Shown here: positions 56,101 through 64,000 of the stretch, piece by piece
Layout: every line of letters starts with the position of its first letter
Numbering within the stretch: position 1 is the first letter of the stretch
Assembly: GCA_900471515.1 (NCBI GenBank)
Contig: UCFC01000003.1
Span: 97,632-161,631, forward strand
Source: Hyphomicrobiales bacterium
Lineage (GTDB): Bacteria; Pseudomonadota; Alphaproteobacteria; Rhizobiales; Rhizobiaceae
DNA: 64,000 bases
Direction of reading: 5' to 3'
The notes under the pieces: generated by a model
Seen by the model: only the letters and a program-made list of their open reading frames with translations
What the model was told of the DNA's origin: nothing
The model's database searches: none
Program-made: the position numbers and the translations under genes

Positions 56101-56250
56101 ACGATAGGTGGCGTTGATACGGACCGTGGTCGGCGCAATGTCAGGATATTGCGAGATCGACAGCGTGAAGATGGCGAGCAGGCCGGCGAGCATGATGGTG
56201 ATCGCAATGACCCAGGCAAAGATCGGTCGTCGGATAAAAAACTTGGCCAT
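53140..56250 (-). CDS. RND efflux pump inner-membrane transporter (AcrB/HAE1 type)
   Basis: A 1036-residue proton-driven drug exporter with twelve helices and two large periplasmic loops. Seen: start FFIRRPIFAWVIAITIMLAG; the helix-4 proton-relay Asp pair LAIGLLVDDAIVVVENVERIM; helix-10 Lys in GLAAKNAILIVEFAKD; and the docking loops. The length matches AcrB, MexB and BepE. CACAGGAAT is upstream of the ATG, as in the adapter gene. Broad drug specificity is likely but not deducible in detail. Confidence 0.95.
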   Translation of the reverse strand: MAKFFIRRPIFAWVIAITIMLAGLLAIFTLSISQYPDIAPTTVRINATYRGASAETVEKSVTTIIEDGMTGLDDLTYMTSTSSTGSASISLTFGTSINPDIAQVQVQNKLQLVQSQLPGDVIDAGISVTRSTSSILLVGSLISTDGKRTSVDLGNIMSTSIEDQIQRLEGVGSINVFGSGYAMRVWLDPFKLQKFQLTPGDVTSAIQAQNTQVSVGSLGAQPSVPGQQINVTITAQSQLTTVADFEHIILKVEKDGSTVRLSDVARVEIGQESYGGSSRYNGLPSSGFAVNLAIGANAIDTAARVRTALETIGRGLPEGVEITYPYDTTPFVELSIEKVVHTLIEAIVLVFVVLLIFLQNLRATLIPTIAVPVVLLGTFGILAATGYSINTLTMFAMVLAIGLLVDDAIVVVENVERIMSEEKLSPLEATEKSMGEITGAIVGIALVLTAVFIPMAFFGGSTGIIYRQFSVTIVSAMLLSALVAIVLTPALCATMLKPIDEHKKHRIGDWFNRNFTRSTNGYVRAIGYLLKRPIRVMLVFLLVGAGCAYLFTRLPSSFLPQEDQGVLLTIVTTPPGSTTQQTQAVVEKVEKYFRENEKDAVDSVFGALGFGFNGSGQNSAIVFTKLKDFSLRTDPNLSAQSVVNRALRNFFTIREAQVFALLPPAIQGLGVSSGFSMYLVDTGGHGNEALTAASKRLIQMAGGTGKVVALRSNNKEVEPQMKILIDQEKIGAMGVDLASVNSMLSIIFTGRDVNDFTLNGEIKPVYVQGDAPFRMQPTDLNHWYARNNAGEMVPFSAFTTTQWVEGAPSLARFNAVSAIPLDGAAAPGVSSGEAMNEMEALTAQLGGGYTVAWQGISYQERLSGSQAPMLYAISVLVVFLCLAALYESWSIPFSVIMAVPVGVLGALAAATLFGQANDVYFKVGLLTTIGLAAKNAILIVEFAKDRMETGMGLFEATLEAARLRLRPIVMTSLAFILGVVPLAIATGAGSAAQNAIGIGVLGGMLAATMLGIFFVPSFFVVIRRIFATRQKNEAGV

Positions 56251-56300
56251 CGGTTATTCCTGTGCGGCTGGGACGGTGACGATGCGAAAATGCCTGCGCA

Positions 56301-57515
56301 TTATTTTGCTGCGGGCTTCTGTTCGCCTCCGGCCGCGGGCTGATCGGCAGGGACAACCACGCCGTTGTCGTTGATCTTCATCGGGACCGGTTTCACCGGC
56401 ATGCCTGAAACAATCGACTGCAGGCCGCTGACGATGAGCTGGTCGCCATCTTTCACGCCCTCGGTCACAAGCCAGGAGTTGTTGGAGGGTGCGGCGTTCT
56501 GGAATACGCGAGATTCGACCTTGCCCTCGGCGGAAACGAACTGCGCGGTCAAACGACCGTTGGCGTCGCGGGTGGTCGCAAGCTGGGGCAGGGAATATCC
56601 GGATTCTGCGCCGAGTTCGACGGTGGCGCGCACATACATGCCCGGCAGGATGACGCGGTCCGGATTCGGGAAGACCACGCGGATGATGAAGGTGCCGGTC
56701 GTTTCGCTGACGACCTGCTTCGACATGTCGAGCTTGCCCTTCTGATTATATTCACGGCCGTCCTCGAGGATCAGCCGGAACGCGACATTGCTGTCTTCGC
56801 CCTTGACTTCGCCGGCAGCGATCGCGTCGCGCAGCTTCAGCAGGTTGGTGCTCGATTCCGTCAGCGAAATGTAGATCGGATCGAGCTGACGGATCGTGGT
56901 CAGCGCAGTTGTCTGGTTGGCCGCGACGACGTTGCCGATATTGTAGGCCGTCTGGTCGATCACTCCGTCGAACGGAGCGATGATCTTCGTATGGTCGAGA
57001 TCGATCTGCGCCGCGGTAAGGGCGGCCTTGGCTGCTTCGACTTCGGCATTTGCCTGAGCAAGGGCCGTGCGGGCGGTTTCGAATTCGATCTGCGTTGCGC
57101 CGCTGCCGACCAGGCGCTGGTAACGGTCGAAATTGCTCTGGGCGCTGGGCACGCTTGCCTCGGCCTTGGAAATTGCGGCCTGGGCCTGCTCGACGGCCGC
57201 GCGGTAGGCGGCGTCGTCGATCTGGTAGAGCAGATCGCCCTTCTTGACCTCGCCGCCTTCCTTAAAGGCAATTTCGCGGATGATGCCGTTCACCTGCGGG
57301 CGGATATCGGCCACCTGGAAGGCTTCGGCGCGACCGGGCAGGATCGTGGTGATCGGATAGGTATCCTTCTTCAGCGTGACAACACCGACGGGGGCGGCCT
57401 GCTGGGCGGCTCCGGCACCTGCATTGCCGGCGGGCTTGCTGCCGCTGTCGTTGCAGGCGGCAAGGCCCATAACCAGCAGGAGGGCCGAGGAGACGATGAG
57501 GGAACGCCGAGTCAT
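56301..57515 (-). CDS. RND efflux periplasmic adapter (membrane-fusion protein)
   Basis: A 404-residue adapter: lipoprotein signal (SLIVSSALLLVMGLAACNDS; lipobox LAAC), lipoyl halves (IRPQVNGIIREIAFKEGGEV and IIAPFDGVIDQTAYNIG), a long helical hairpin between them (about 110-180, Ala/Glu-rich heptads) and a beta barrel. ATG at 57515 has AGGAATT upstream. It links the RND pump to the OMF channel. Confidence 0.94.
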   Translation of the reverse strand: MTRRSLIVSSALLLVMGLAACNDSGSKPAGNAGAGAAQQAAPVGVVTLKKDTYPITTILPGRAEAFQVADIRPQVNGIIREIAFKEGGEVKKGDLLYQIDDAAYRAAVEQAQAAISKAEASVPSAQSNFDRYQRLVGSGATQIEFETARTALAQANAEVEAAKAALTAAQIDLDHTKIIAPFDGVIDQTAYNIGNVVAANQTTALTTIRQLDPIYISLTESSTNLLKLRDAIAAGEVKGEDSNVAFRLILEDGREYNQKGKLDMSKQVVSETTGTFIIRVVFPNPDRVILPGMYVRATVELGAESGYSLPQLATTRDANGRLTAQFVSAEGKVESRVFQNAAPSNNSWLVTEGVKDGDQLIVSGLQSIVSGMPVKPVPMKINDNGVVVPADQPAAGGEQKPAAK

Positions 57516-57639
57516 GCTGAATTCCTGTGCGGTTGGCAGTAGCGGTTCAATCGCCGGCCCTGTGACGCGCCGCTCTATATAAGCGTGACAATTGATCCGG
57601 AAACAGATGCCGTTATCCGATATTAAGAAAAGCTTTCTG

Positions 57640-57667
57640 AAGTGACGTAATTCAGCAATCGTCACTT
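57640..57667. promoter_or_regulatory. TetR operator candidate between TetR and adapter genes
   Basis: AAGTGACG (57640-57647) and CGTCACTT (57660-57667), perfect 8-bp arms with a 12-base spacer, overlapping the TetR stop codon. Placed to control the efflux genes downstream. Confidence 0.5.
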
Positions 57668-58268
57668 AGCAAGGGTTATTTTGCAGTGCGGCATCCACGA
57701 AACACACGATTTTTTCGGCACGGTGCACAAGCGTGTTTTTGTCGTCCTTGGCGATGAGAATGGGGTGCAGAACGCAAGCCAGAACGTCTGCGACGGTGCG
57801 CGCGGCCGCGTCCGTATTGTCGCAGCGGTAATTGCCTTCGGCTACGCCTTCACGGATGATCTCGCCAAGCTTCTGCTCTATCCGCTCGCGATAGCGATGG
57901 CCGGCGTCGAGCTTGGCATCGATCGTCGAGATCACCATTTCGAAGATGTAGGGGTTCTGCTGTATGTCCTGCAGATGGCTGTCGAGCAGGCGCAGGACGA
58001 AGCTCAGCAGCTGTTCCTTCGGCGGCAGGCTGGTGTCGACGGCAGCGAAGCGCTCCGTGGCATTGCCGAGATGGCGTTCGGCAATCGCATCGACGAGCAC
58101 CGCCTTTGAATGAAAATGCTTGAAAACGTTGGCCGGCGACATGTGCAGCGAAGCGGCGATATCGGCGATGGAAACCGCGACGAAGCCGCGCTGGCGAAAC
58201 AGAGTCTCCGCCATCGAGAGGATATCCTCCCGGGTTTCCTCGGCCTTGCGTCTGGGCCTGCGTGCCAT
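57666..58268 (-). CDS. TetR-family repressor of the efflux operon
   Basis: A 200-residue repressor: basic start ARRPRRKAEETREDILSMAETLF, helix-turn-helix ADIAASLHMSPANVFKHFHSK (about 33-53), and a ligand domain with a TetR_C pattern. ATG at 58268 (GGGG four bases upstream) is the natural start; a longer frame from 58307 is possible. It is coded just before the adapter gene on the same strand, so it should repress the efflux unit and perhaps itself. Confidence 0.9.
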   Translation of the reverse strand: MARRPRRKAEETREDILSMAETLFRQRGFVAVSIADIAASLHMSPANVFKHFHSKAVLVDAIAERHLGNATERFAAVDTSLPPKEQLLSFVLRLLDSHLQDIQQNPYIFEMVISTIDAKLDAGHRYRERIEQKLGEIIREGVAEGNYRCDNTDAAARTVADVLACVLHPILIAKDDKNTLVHRAEKIVCFVDAALQNNPC

Positions 58269-58366
58269 CTGTCCCCCGCCGGGCTTGGCCCGGCACCTCT
58301 TTTTCACGATGCTAGCGCGATTGGCCGAAAACCTGCAAGCGGTCTCGCAGCTTGGCCTTCAACGGT

Positions 58367-59311
58367 TCAGGGGAAATAGGGCGCGAGATTTGCCCGGATA
58401 CGCGCCGCGGGCGTTTCGCCGCTGATATCGGCGACGAAAGGTTCGCCGGTAATCCATTCATAGGCCTTGATATAGACGGCGGAGGTCTGCTCGATCAGCT
58501 CGACCGGAATTTCCGGGATATCGTCTTTGTAGGGATCGCAACGCTCGGCCACCCAGGCGCGGACGAAATCCTTGTCGAAGCTTTCCGGCCGGCGGCCCGC
58601 GTCGAAGGCCGCGGGATAGGTTTGCGCCACCCAGTAGCGGCTGCTGTCAGGCGTATGGATCTCGTCGGCAAGAATGATGTTGCCGTTTTCGTCCGTACCG
58701 AACTCATATTTCGTATCGACGAGGATGAGGCCGCGCTTTGCCGCCATTTCCTGGCCGCGGGCAAAAAGAGCCAGCGCATAGTTCGACAGCGTTTCCCACT
58801 GCTCTTTCGTCAACAGGCCGCGGCCGACGATTTCGGCCGGTGTCAGCGGCTCGTCGTGGCCGCCGTCGAATTCCTTGCTGGTCGGCGTGATGACCGGTTC
58901 GGGCAGGATCTGATTGTCGCGCATGCCATCGGGCAGGCGGATGCCGTACATTTCTCGCTCGCCCTTCTTGTAGAGCGTCAGGATCGACGTGCCGGTCGTG
59001 CCGGCGAGATAACCGCGCACCACAATCTCGACCGGCAGAATATCGAGACGCTTGCCGATGACGACATTCGGGTCGGGATAGCCGAGGACATGGTTGGGGC
59101 AGATATCCTTCGTCGCCTCGAACCAGTAACGGGCCGTCTGCGTCAATACCTGTCCCTTGTAGGGAATGCAGGTCAGGATGCGGTCGAAGGCGCTCAGCCG
59201 GTCGGTGCTGATGATGATGCGCCGGCCGTCCGGAAGATCATAGTTCTCACGCACCTTGCCGCGATAGTAGTTCGGCAGTTCCGGGAAATGGGCTTCGGAG
59301 AGAATACGCAC
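58367..59311 (-). CDS. purC: Phosphoribosylaminoimidazole-succinocarboxamide synthase PurC
   Basis: A 314-residue ATP-dependent ligase of purine synthesis that joins CAIR with aspartate. Seen: [30 protein letters not shown], the loop [36 protein letters not shown] and [13 protein letters not shown]. This is the longer eukaryote-like type of about 310 residues. The start is GTG at 59311. It is a single gene; no other pur gene is in the window. Confidence 0.95.
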   Translation of the reverse strand: MRILSEAHFPELPNYYRGKVRENYDLPDGRRIIISTDRLSAFDRILTCIPYKGQVLTQTARYWFEATKDICPNHVLGYPDPNVVIGKRLDILPVEIVVRGYLAGTTGTSILTLYKKGEREMYGIRLPDGMRDNQILPEPVITPTSKEFDGGHDEPLTPAEIVGRGLLTKEQWETLSNYALALFARGQEMAAKRGLILVDTKYEFGTDENGNIILADEIHTPDSSRYWVAQTYPAAFDAGRRPESFDKDFVRAWVAERCDPYKDDIPEIPVELIEQTSAVYIKAYEWITGEPFVADISGETPAARIRANLAPYFP

Positions 59312-59339
59312 GGCGCCTGGCTATCCTTCTATCGGCTGA

Positions 59340-59450
59340 GGCTAAAGCGTGCCGCGATCTTTGGGGTTCGCTTCCGACGCTTCAGGTCTTTGTTTTACGC
59401 ATGTCGTTATCGCAAAACCGCTCCACGCTTTTGCGCCGCATGCTCTGTCC
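59340..59450. repeat. Rhizobial intergenic mosaic element (RIME-like palindromic repeat)
   Basis: Two joined modules: AAAGCGTGCCGCGATC...CGACGCTTCAGGTC (about 59344-59388) and GCATGTCGTTAT-CGCAAAA...TTTTGCG-CCGCATGC (59399-59443), the second an imperfect hairpin with CGCAAAA/TTTTGCG arms. This combination is a well-known repeat between genes in Rhizobium and Agrobacterium; I recognise it from memory and see only one copy here. Confidence 0.6.
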
Positions 59451-59492
59451 CTGCTCTAGTTTCATTGCCGCGGAAGTCAAGCAAAGGCTCAT

Positions 59493-61235
59493 TCAAAGCC
59501 AGAAGAGGGCGATGAGAACGAGCGTCAATATATAACCGGCGAGCGTCAGCGGCCAGCCGGCCCGAAGGAAATCGCCGAAGCGGTAGCTGCCGATGCTCAT
59601 CGACAGCGTATTGTTGTGATGGCCGAACGGGGTCAGGAAATCCTGCGAGGCGCCGGCGGCCACCGCTATCAGGTAGGCCTGCGGTGCATGCTGTCCGGCG
59701 CGCGCAAATTCCAGAGCAATCGGCGCAAGCACGATCGCGACCGTCGCATTGTTGACGAAGGGCGTCAGCGCCATGGCGAGAAACAGGACGAGCGCAATAC
59801 CCCACAACGGATCGGCAATGGGGAATACAAGGCTCAGCCAGGTCGCAATGGTTTCGGCCATGCCCGTTGTGGCGACCGCCTGGCCGATCGGGATCATCGC
59901 CGCGAGCATGATGATGATCGGCCAATTGAGATCCGCCATCGCCTGGCGGATGTTCAGATAGCCTGGCAGGGCAAGTGCCAGCACGACGAAGGCAAGCGCG
60001 ATGTCGGGGCGCAGGCCGAAGGCGGAAGCGGCAACGCCGCAGGCAAAAATGGCGAAAGGCCGCCAAGAGGCCGCCGCGGCAGGGGTGGGCGCTGCCGAGG
60101 CGAGCGGCAGGCATTCGCACTCTTCGAGCGCTTCCGCGATCGCCGCTTTCGGACCTTCCAGCACCAGGATGTCGCCGATCGAAAGCTGCAGATCGGCAAA
60201 GCGCCCTTCGATGCGCGGAGAGCGCATCGACAGCGCCGAGACCGTGACCCCGCGATTGCGGAAGACCTCCAGCGATGCGACACGTGAACCGACGACGGTG
60301 CTTTCCGGCATGACGACGGCCTCGACGCTGGTGAAATCCGGCTGCAGCCCGTGCGGATGGGCCTCCGCCACCAGGGCCTGCGAGGCGGCCAGATCCGCGA
60401 AGACGGAATCGGCGCCCTGTGCCAGCAGAATGTCGCCCGACTGGATGACGGATTGTTCGAGCGGGCCGAAGACGAAAGCGCGGTCGCGGATCAGCGCATG
60501 CGGCTGGATGCCGAAACGCTCGGCACATTGGGCAAGCGTTGCGCCGATCAACGGCGAATGCTCGGGAATGATGCGCTCCGCGACGATGCGGCGGGCCGGC
60601 GGAACTGGCGTTTCCGCAGCTTCGTCCGGCTCCGGAAACAGTTGCCGCACGATCAGGGCGATGAGCAGAATGCCTGAAATGGCGACCGGAAGGCCGACAT
60701 AAGCGAAGTCGAAGAAACGGAAATCCGTGCCGGTCGCTTTTTCAAGCGCGTCGCTGACGAGAAGATTGGCGGGCGTGCCGATCAGGGAGACGAGGCCGCC
60801 AAGAAGAGCGGCAAAGGAGATCGGCATCACGAGCTGCCGGCGCGGAATGGCCATAAGCGTGTTCAGCCGGAGCGCCAGCGGCAGGGTAATCGCAAAGGCG
60901 CCGATACTGTTCATGAAGATCGAGATGAAGCCGGTCAGGGCGGAGACGCCTGTTATGACCCGGAAGTGCGAGAGGCCCGAGGCCACGAAGCGCTCGGCGA
61001 GACTGTCAAAGAGTTTGGTGCGGGCCAGCACCTGGACGATCAGCAGGATTTCGACCACGGTGATGACGACGGGGCTCGCGAAGCCGGCAAAGATACCGTC
61101 GGCGGGGTACAGGCCGAGCCCGTAACCTGCAAGCAATCCGCTGATCGAGATGACTTCCATGCGCAGGCGGTCGAGGGAAAACAGAAAGAGCATGGCCGTC
61201 AGCAGGATCAGGAGGGCTGCTTGCTCGAGCGTCAT
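59493..61235 (-). CDS. SLC13/DASS-family permease with two RCK_C domains
   Basis: A 580-residue inner-membrane transporter. Membrane halves (about 1-190 and 395-580) flank a cytoplasmic insert (about 200-390) that holds two TrkA-C-like regulatory domains. Seen: the N-terminal MNSIGAFAITLPLALRLN (conserved NS motif), ASLVSLIGTPANLLVSD (SNT-type loop), and the C-terminal TPFVNNATVAIVLAPIALEFA. Sodium-coupled sulfate or dicarboxylate transport is the family function; here the ligand is unknown. AGGAA precedes the ATG. Confidence 0.92.
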   Translation of the reverse strand: MTLEQAALLILLTAMLFLFSLDRLRMEVISISGLLAGYGLGLYPADGIFAGFASPVVITVVEILLIVQVLARTKLFDSLAERFVASGLSHFRVITGVSALTGFISIFMNSIGAFAITLPLALRLNTLMAIPRRQLVMPISFAALLGGLVSLIGTPANLLVSDALEKATGTDFRFFDFAYVGLPVAISGILLIALIVRQLFPEPDEAAETPVPPARRIVAERIIPEHSPLIGATLAQCAERFGIQPHALIRDRAFVFGPLEQSVIQSGDILLAQGADSVFADLAASQALVAEAHPHGLQPDFTSVEAVVMPESTVVGSRVASLEVFRNRGVTVSALSMRSPRIEGRFADLQLSIGDILVLEGPKAAIAEALEECECLPLASAAPTPAAAASWRPFAIFACGVAASAFGLRPDIALAFVVLALALPGYLNIRQAMADLNWPIIIMLAAMIPIGQAVATTGMAETIATWLSLVFPIADPLWGIALVLFLAMALTPFVNNATVAIVLAPIALEFARAGQHAPQAYLIAVAAGASQDFLTPFGHHNNTLSMSIGSYRFGDFLRAGWPLTLAGYILTLVLIALFWL

Positions 61236-61354
61236 CGGGGTTCCTGTCTTCGATCACAGGCCGAATGTAGCCATTCGTCCGGCGCTGTATAGCCTGCTCA
61301 GACGAAAGAATGATTGCTCCTCACATCCCCTGCCAGCGGCCGTCCCGCGGGCGC

Positions 61355-62047
61355 TCAGGCCGGCCTGCGCCATTTCCCTTCGGCCGTCCGCTCGAGGATG
61401 GGCGTTGCAAAAACGCCTTTTGTGCGTGCCTGCCATTGCGGTCCCGCGGCATCGAGCCGGGCGCGCCAGCGGTCCGATTGCAGCATCGCCGCGCCGATGA
61501 CAACCGGCTCTATGCCGCAGCTCGCGAGAAGGTCGAGGCCGGCGACGATCGAGGTCCCGCTCGAGATGACGTCGTCGATCAGCGCAACGCGGCATCCTTC
61601 GAGAAGCGGCAGCATGCGCGGATCGACATAGAGCCGTTTCTGCTGTTCCGGAGTGGTGATTGAGGAGAGGGCGACCGAGAGTTCGTCGCGATACCAGAAT
61701 TTGCGGGAAGTGCCGAGTGGCACGTAGCGGCTGTGCCCGAGCTTCTGGGCAACGGCGGCAGCAAGGGTGAGGCCGAGTGTCGGCAGGCCGGCAACCACAT
61801 CGATATCGAGGGGCTCTATCTTTGCCGCAAGGTTTTCGGCGAGCGCATCGAGCACGGCAAAACCTGCCTGGTTGATGATCAGCGAGGCCAGCGCATGCTC
61901 GCCGTCCGCGAGCAGGCGGATCGGCAGCCGCAATTGCCTGCCGTCTTCCAGTTCGGCCACGAAGAAGGAGGTGAAATCGCCGTCCGTTCCGAAGCTGCCC
62001 GGCGGATGGATGTCCTGCCAGAAATCATGCGGCTTCATCTCGTTCAT
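61355..62047 (-). CDS. Phosphoribosyltransferase-domain protein
   Basis: A 230-residue type I phosphoribosyltransferase: PRPP-binding motif VALIDDVISSGTSIVAGLDLL (about 146-166) preceded by DVVAGLPTLGLTLAAAVAQKLGHS. The rest fits the orotate or purine PRT group but does not match PyrE signature details, so the substrate is open. The start at 62047 (GAGG six bases upstream) follows the stop of the pseudouridine synthase gene by two bases, so it is in the same operon. Confidence 0.85.
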   Translation of the reverse strand: MNEMKPHDFWQDIHPPGSFGTDGDFTSFFVAELEDGRQLRLPIRLLADGEHALASLIINQAGFAVLDALAENLAAKIEPLDIDVVAGLPTLGLTLAAAVAQKLGHSRYVPLGTSRKFWYRDELSVALSSITTPEQQKRLYVDPRMLPLLEGCRVALIDDVISSGTSIVAGLDLLASCGIEPVVIGAAMLQSDRWRARLDAAGPQWQARTKGVFATPILERTAEGKWRRPA

Positions 62048-62049
62048 TC

Positions 62050-62856
62050 TCAACCTCGCATCGCCTTGCCGGTACCGACCTTGCGGCGCAGGTCCTTCAG
62101 CTCGGATTCCGTCAGTTCCCTGACCGATCCCTTCGGCAGATCGCCGAGTTCCAGCCCACCGATCGCGACGCGCACGAGCCGCAGGCAGGCAATATCAAGC
62201 GCTTCGAGCATCCGCCGGATCTGCCGGTTGCGGCCTTCCTGAAGTTCCACTTCGATCCAGGAATTGCGGTCGCCTTCGCGCAGCCTGCGGGCGGCGGTGG
62301 CGCGCAGCAGTTCGCCGTCATGTCGAAGGCCCGACGTCATCGCCGCCAGCATGTCGTCATCGGCGATCCGATCGATCTGGACATGGTAGGATTTCGGGAC
62401 GTGGGTGATCGGATCGAGCAGTGCCTGTGCGAATTCCGTATCGTTGGTGAAGAGCAGCAGGCCCTCGCTCGCCTTGTCGAGCCGGCCGACAGGCGAAAGA
62501 TGCGGAACGTCGAAATCAGCCAGGCAGTCATAGACGGTCGGACGACCTTCCGGATCGTGACGCGTGGTGACAAGGCCGCGCGGCTTGTTGAGCATCAGGT
62601 ATATCCTGGCCTCGGCGGCGATCTCTTTGCCATCGACCTTGATAAGGGCGGTCGAAAGATCGACCCACGCCGAGGGATCCGTGATGATACGATCCTCGAC
62701 CGCGACACGGCCGTCGGCGATCAGCCTTTCAGCCTGGGTGCGGGAACAATAGCCGAGTTTGGAGAGCGCGCGCGGGAGCGTAACCCGCTTGCCGGCCGGG
62801 CCGGCCTCGGGTTTGTTGTGTTCGCGTGTTTTCTGCGGTGCTCGCCGGCTTCTCAC
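62050..62856 (-). CDS. rRNA pseudouridine synthase, RsuA/RluB family
   Basis: A 268-residue enzyme: N-terminal S4 RNA-binding domain (LPRALSKLGYCSRTQAERLI), then the catalytic domain with GRLDKASEGLLLFTND (catalytic Asp near residue 120), MLNKPRGLVTTRHDPEGR, and the C-terminal EGRNRQIRRMLEALD. GTG start at 62856. RsuA (16S) and RluB/RluF (23S) are not easily separated by sequence; length and basic tail favour RluB. Confidence 0.93.
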   Translation of the reverse strand: MRSRRAPQKTREHNKPEAGPAGKRVTLPRALSKLGYCSRTQAERLIADGRVAVEDRIITDPSAWVDLSTALIKVDGKEIAAEARIYLMLNKPRGLVTTRHDPEGRPTVYDCLADFDVPHLSPVGRLDKASEGLLLFTNDTEFAQALLDPITHVPKSYHVQIDRIADDDMLAAMTSGLRHDGELLRATAARRLREGDRNSWIEVELQEGRNRQIRRMLEALDIACLRLVRVAIGGLELGDLPKGSVRELTESELKDLRRKVGTGKAMRG

Positions 62857-63019
62857 TTCGCCATCCCTGATGTGATTGCGAGAGCCGTTCTTGGCATGAA
62901 CGACGCACGGATGCCAGCAATGGTGTTCGAAATTCTGGGGAGGAGGAGATTTCGGATGCCGAATGGAACCATCGACGCTTCGGGAAAGCGCAGCCGGTAA
63001 AAAGGGTCTTTCTACCGCC

Positions 63020-63226
63020 TCACGGGCAGGCCATGAAGCCGGCGAGTTCCTGCCGGTTCATCACGATCCCGGCTGCGGCCTTGGCCGGGTCCGGATGCGT
63101 GTAGGAAAGGCTCGGCATTTCGGGCAGATCGAGTGCCTGGCGCATATTCATGATGCCGACTGCACGTCGGCCGTCGCTGCCGTCGATACTGACTTCGACA
63201 ATCAGCTTCTCTCTTTTGCTGTCCAT
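63020..63226 (-). CDS. Hypothetical small protein, 68 residues
   Basis: A small soluble protein with GGGAGG five bases upstream of ATG at 63226. It starts with DSKREKLIVEVSIDGSDGRRAVGIMNM and ends at AGFMACP; no signal or membrane helix, one Cys at the end. I do not recognise it. No stress promoter is visible. Confidence 0.65.
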   Translation of the reverse strand: MDSKREKLIVEVSIDGSDGRRAVGIMNMRQALDLPEMPSLSYTHPDPAKAAAGIVMNRQELAGFMACP

Positions 63227-63296
63227 GGTGACCTCCCTTCATTATTATATTCCCATCGATCGCATTAAAAATCGGTTTTTCTAAGACATAAGTGTT

Positions 63297-63333
63297 TACG
63301 CACCCTGCAAAAAACGGATCTGCAGGATGCGTA
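63297..63333. repeat. Imperfect intergenic hairpin
   Basis: TACGCA-C-CCTGCA on the left and TGCAGG-A-TGCGTA on the right, 12 paired bases with one mismatch and an 11-base loop. No T tract, so not a clean terminator; between the 68-residue gene and the DUF883 gene. Confidence 0.45.
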
Positions 63334-63360
63334 CAAAATGCGGGAGTGGAGGTGGATGGG

Positions 63361-63699
63361 TTAACGCCACCAGTGGCGCGGTTCGGGCTGCGTGGCGCCC
63401 GACAGCATGTAGCCTGCCAGGAAGCCGATCGCGCCGGCAAGCAGAAGCGCCGTGGTGGTTGCAGCCGGGTGTTCGCGGGCGGTGCCGGCGACCGCCGCAC
63501 CTTCGGCACGAATCTGGGCAACGGCACCTTTGGCACGCGGAAGCGCATCTTCGTAAGCCTTTCCGGCACGATTGCGTACTTCGTAATAGGCTTCCGCGCC
63601 CTGCGCGGAAATCATCTTCTGCAGGCGGGACACTTCCTGCTGCAGAGCGGCGATATCCTTGCTGACGGAAGTTCTGAGATCATCGGTGTTGGCGGCCAT
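63361..63699 (-). CDS. DUF883/ElaB-YqjD-like membrane-anchored protein
   Basis: A 112-residue protein: coiled coil (VSKDIAALQQEVSRLQKMI), Ala/Arg-rich helix, and a C-terminal membrane helix (TTTALLLAGAIGFLAGYMLSG) followed by WWR. Such proteins bind ribosomes or anchor to the membrane in stationary phase. AAAGGAG is seven bases before the ATG at 63699, and an EcfG promoter precedes it. Confidence 0.82.
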   Translation of the reverse strand: MAANTDDLRTSVSKDIAALQQEVSRLQKMISAQGAEAYYEVRNRAGKAYEDALPRAKGAVAQIRAEGAAVAGTAREHPAATTTALLLAGAIGFLAGYMLSGATQPEPRHWWR

Positions 63700-63729
63700 G
63701 TCTGTCTCCTTTCCTTCAATGGGGAGGGA

Positions 63730-63754
63730 AACACGAAAAACCGCGTTAGGTTCC
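63730..63754 (-). promoter_or_regulatory. EcfG/RpoE2 general-stress promoter candidate
   Basis: Minus-strand GGAAC-N16-TGTT, 31 bases upstream of the DUF883-like start. Confidence 0.6.
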
Positions 63755-63946
63755 GAGCCTTTCGCCACAATCCAACATGACGGCTGTTTGACAGCCTGGA
63801 CCGTGCCGCTTTTTATTCCTCATTAACCACAAAATCGGCCAAGACCCTGTTTTGACGGGGTCTTTCTGCATTTTCAGGCTGGGGTCCGGACGATTTTTTA
63901 CCGGCCGATAAAAGATTTTTCAGGGATTTTGCTCTGAAAAGCGCCC

Positions 63947-63955
63947 TGTGGATAA
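63947..63955 (-). other. DnaA-box sequence near the window end
   Basis: TGTGGATAA, the reverse complement of TTATCCACA, in an intergenic AT-rich tract. No second box is present within the window; a lone box does not make an origin. The remainder of 63755-64000 shows no gene or clear structure. Confidence 0.4.
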
Positions 63956-64000
63956 CCGTCCAGCAGAAAATCCGCTGTCGAATCAACCTGTTACAAAAAT

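Noticed and set aside
62898..63000. 34-codon frame divergent from the pseudouridine synthase gene
   Set aside because: Weak initiation signals, basic low-information product and no terminator; not enough to call a gene.

Overview
The window reads as a chromosomal segment of a Rhizobiaceae alphaproteobacterium (Rhizobium/Agrobacterium/Sinorhizobium relatives). Grounds: high GC coding sequence with strong GC3; the pal-cpoB-tilS-ftsH-glmM order; a serC-serA operon with a serC-type leader; promoters that fit rhizobial RpoE2/EcfG (GGAAC-N16/17-NGTT) and RpoH consensus; FixK/FnrN-type anaeroboxes; and a rhizobial intergenic mosaic repeat. I see no insertion sequence, prophage, CRISPR array or rRNA operon.

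Layout. 1-6440: envelope and housekeeping genes (pal 3' end, cpoB, tilS, ftsH, glmM). 6452-11436: a methyltransferase, an Omp25-type porin, and serC-serA. 11469-16391: a small stress protein, a PAS-GGDEF-EAL protein, a LysR/TDT-exporter pair, and a 33-codon gene for a tiny secreted peptide with its own promoter, operator-like palindrome and terminator. 16471-21767: DMT exporter, mnmA, tRNA-Met(CAT), a lipoprotein, a universal stress protein behind a FixK-like box, a LysR regulator and a small stress-promoter membrane protein. 21787-31792: ackA-xfp (phosphoketolase shunt, with an anaerobox before xfp), a PiT phosphate transporter, a second GGDEF-EAL protein, two small proteins, and a CHASE3 kinase/response-regulator pair.

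31809-37068: a 39-residue membrane protein, a histidine phosphatase, a cobalamin riboswitch driving cbtB-cbtA and probably an uncharacterised exported protein, a sulfite-oxidase-fold Mo enzyme, and DctB. 37065-43906: DctD, an autoregulated ArsR-SRPBCC pair, a TctCBA tripartite carboxylate transporter and an M20 amidohydrolase. 43913-51408: one tight minus-strand operon: LacI, solute-binding protein, two permeases, ATPase, nucleoside hydrolase, adenine deaminase (uptake plus purine salvage). 51494-58268: TetR-MFP-RND-OMF drug efflux. 58367-64000: purC, an SLC13 transporter, a phosphoribosyltransferase, an RsuA/RluB pseudouridine synthase and two small proteins.

Cross-cutting themes. At least four small-protein genes carry general-stress (EcfG/RpoE2) promoters. 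Two transport operons place a near-perfect hairpin between the binding-protein gene and the membrane genes, which would favour excess binding protein. Redox and nutrient controls (FixK-like boxes, cobalamin riboswitch, LacI and ArsR operators) can be read directly in the DNA. The most novel-looking items are the peptide gene at 16236-16337, the riboswitch-linked protein at 33832-34437 and the unlisted 39-residue protein at 31809-31928.
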